DNA from: JAGNKE01 sp964583335
GTDB taxonomy: Bacteria; Pseudomonadota; Alphaproteobacteria; Micavibrionales; Micavibrionaceae
Assembly: GCA_964583335.1 (NCBI GenBank)
Contig: CAZOVG010000009.1
Location: 1-64,000, forward strand
DNA: 64,000 nucleotides
Direction of reading: 5' to 3'
The translations under genes and the position numbers were made by a program. This document shows, in pieces, positions 62,644-64,000 of this stretch. Every line of letters starts with the position of its first letter. Position 1 is the stretch's first letter. The notes beneath the pieces were generated by a model, which had not been told where the DNA came from, ran no database searches, and worked only from the letters and a program-made list of their open reading frames with translations.

Positions 62644-63663
62644 ATGAGCGCGCTGGAGCCCCTGATCCAAAGGGCTGCGGACTCGGCGCCCCTGCACGGT
62701 GTCCGCAAGACATGGGCGGCGCTGAGCGAGAGGGCGCAGGCTGACGCCGCCCTATGCGCGGAATACGATGCCAAGCTCTTCGAGCCGCCTTACGACCCGC
62801 TCCATGATAATTGCCTGCAAAACGCCACGCTCCCGGCGCTGGCCGCTTCGGCCTTCCTGCGCCACTCCGGCACGGACAGGAAGACGCGCGGAGTCTGGCT
62901 GCCGCCGCTCCTGATGGCCGCCGTGCTGGGGGAGACGCCGCACACGCTGCCTTACCATAATAATTTGCATTTCCGTAAGGTCCTGCTCCACGCCGCCCGC
63001 CTGATCGGCGCGCACAACGAGCCGCTCCCTGCGAAAGACATCGCCCTGCTGCTGATTGCCGCCTGCATCCACGATCTGGGCCATGACGGCTCGGGGAATG
63101 TCGGGGCGGACGGAACCTATACCCCCGGCCGGCTCGAACGCCGCTCGGTCGAATACGCCGCGCCCTATCTGAAGGCGGCGGGGCTGGACGAGGCGAGCCT
63201 CGCCGATCTGGAAGCCATGATCGTCTGCACCGACGCCGCGCGGCCCGACAACCCCGCCTGTCCGCTCACCCAGATGCGGGCCGCCGCGATGGGCCATTTC
63301 GGCCCGCAGCAGACCGGCCATCAGCCCGGCGCAGGCGGAGGGATATACAACACGCTCAAGGCGCGGCGCGATCTCGCGCTGCTCGCCCTGTTCCTCCACG
63401 AGGCGGATATTATGAATTCTGCGGGCGTGTCTTGCGAACAGACGGGACTGGAAACGACCCAGTTCAAACAGGAAAGCCGGGGCGACCGGGCCCGCCCCTC
63501 CGACGTTCTGGAATTTCTCGGTACGATCTGCCGGGGCGGCTTTATCTCTGAAGCGGGCCGCACGCTGGGCCAGAGCGCCTACGAAACCATCCGCACCCGC
63601 GCGCAAGCCGACTTCGAGAACGGCAATGCGCCTTACGAAAGCGAGTCCGGCGAACAGGCCTAA
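62644..63663 (+). CDS. HD-domain phosphohydrolase, cyclic nucleotide phosphodiesterase-like
   Basis: A 339-residue protein whose centre has the metal-binding pattern of class I PDE/HD domains: LPYHNNLHFRKVLLHA, AACIHDLGHDGSGN and later LFLHEADIMNS. The spacing resembles PDEase_I more than GGDEF-linked HD-GYP. Ends are unlike that family. Start is uncertain: ATG 62644 has GGAAAG five bases upstream, while an in-frame TTG lies at 62596. Substrate not known. It ends four bases into the convergent acyltransferase gene. Confidence 0.7.
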   Translation: MSALEPLIQRAADSAPLHGVRKTWAALSERAQADAALCAEYDAKLFEPPYDPLHDNCLQNATLPALAASAFLRHSGTDRKTRGVWLPPLLMAAVLGETPHTLPYHNNLHFRKVLLHAARLIGAHNEPLPAKDIALLLIAACIHDLGHDGSGNVGADGTYTPGRLERRSVEYAAPYLKAAGLDEASLADLEAMIVCTDAARPDNPACPLTQMRAAAMGHFGPQQTGHQPGAGGGIYNTLKARRDLALLALFLHEADIMNSAGVSCEQTGLETTQFKQESRGDRARPSDVLEFLGTICRGGFISEAGRTLGQSAYETIRTRAQADFENGNAPYESESGEQA

Positions 63664-64000
63664 TCCTTCGGCCAGCGGCGATGCAGCCAGAGCCACTGCT
63701 CGGGCCGTTCTCTGATCCACCGTTCCAGAACGCTATGCGCCTCCGCGATCACCGTCTCGGCGGGCAGGGGGTTCCCGGCGGCATCAAACAGCGTCAGCGG
63801 CGCCTCGAACGTCCCCCGAAAGTGACAACCGGAAAGCCGCTCCACCTTCGCCGGAATAACCGGGCAGCGGTAGCGCTGCGCGAGCTGCACGAAAATCGGG
63901 TTGGTCATCGCCGGATGCCCGAAGAACGGCACGGAAACGCCCTCGTTATATTTCTGATCGATCAGGATGCCCAGAAACCGCCCGTCGCGTAAGGAGCCGA
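63660..64000 (-). CDS. Lipid A lauroyl/myristoyl acyltransferase, 5' end outside window
   Basis: C-terminal 113 codons of a LpxL/HtrB-type inner-membrane acyltransferase that adds a secondary acyl chain to lipid A. Seen from the window edge: GSLRDGRFLGILIDQKYNEG, VPFFGHPAMTNPIFVQLAQR and RPEQWLWLHRRWPKD, the family end with the WLWLHRRW block. The frame is open to 64000 on the minus strand, so the start is beyond the window. Together with the LpxR-like protein at 37773 it points to a typical lipid A. Confidence 0.9.
   Translation of the reverse strand, partial: GSLRDGRFLGILIDQKYNEGVSVPFFGHPAMTNPIFVQLAQRYRCPVIPAKVERLSGCHFRGTFEAPLTLFDAAGNPLPAETVIAEAHSVLERWIRERPEQWLWLHRRWPKD

Overview
The window reads as a chromosomal segment of an alphaproteobacterium (GC-rich, densely coded, few spaces). 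Evidence for the class is the bc1 operon petABC beside divergent trmL-hemF, the slt / dapA-smpB arrangement, the MoxR-DUF58-DUF4159 operon facing DUF1285-CCA transferase, the small alphaproteobacterial families DUF465, DUF1192 and DUF1013 (TrcR), a CtrA-type box before a response regulator gene, and the methyltransferase / ComF / GrxC / nitrilase neighbourhood. A Micavibrio- or Rhodospirillales-like lineage would fit, but I cannot place it below class from sequence reading alone. There is no phage, IS element or CRISPR array.

Layout. 1-514 is non-coding and packed with short dispersed palindromic repeats. 515-4099 carries smpB, dapA and a divergent lytic transglycosylase. 4100-6844 is a CtrA-boxed response regulator plus a CckA-like hybrid kinase. 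6886-13707 is a four-gene MoxR / von Willebrand-type operon on the minus strand, with DUF1285 and the CCA-adding enzyme divergent. 15558-21690 has an orphan ATP-grasp enzyme, hemF, trmL, petABC and a DUF924 gene. 21957-25018 has small alphaproteobacterial regulators, guaC and an unknown basic protein. 25086-25741 is an AbrB-Doc toxin-antitoxin module with a perfect palindromic operator, followed by a second repeat island. 25987-35270 contains gloB, a methyltransferase, a 1006-residue methyltransferase with two degenerate Nudix-like regions, comF, a ubiquinone-type hydroxylase, grxC, a nitrilase and metC. 35302-42130 has a HerA-like ATPase, a GNAT / XRE pair, an LpxR-like lipid A deacylase, an esterase, an HNH nuclease with a structured leader, a pair of related small membrane proteins, dsbB and tRNA-Leu(CAA).

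42930-57846 is a surface polysaccharide locus: flippase, secreted pectate-lyase-like beta-helix protein, three glycosyltransferases, methyltransferase, acyltransferase, polymerase/ligase, UDP-glucuronate 4-epimerase, a Wzz-kinase fusion, a VanZ-like protein and a TPR-methyltransferase. The epimerase (making UDP-galacturonate) and the lyase (family acts on polygalacturonate) suggest a uronate-containing, O-acylated polymer that is trimmed by its own lyase. No initiating sugar-phosphate transferase or outer-membrane exporter is seen in the window.

57860-64000 returns to housekeeping: gltX, nadE and a class II DAHP synthase in a probable operon, an HD/PDE-type phosphohydrolase and the 3' part of a lipid A acyltransferase cut by the window edge.

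The most unusual items are the methyltransferase-Nudix protein (27628-30648), a cytochrome b with an apparent membrane-spanning insertion after the PEWY loop, the lyase/epimerase pairing in the polysaccharide locus, and the paired small GFF-motif membrane proteins.
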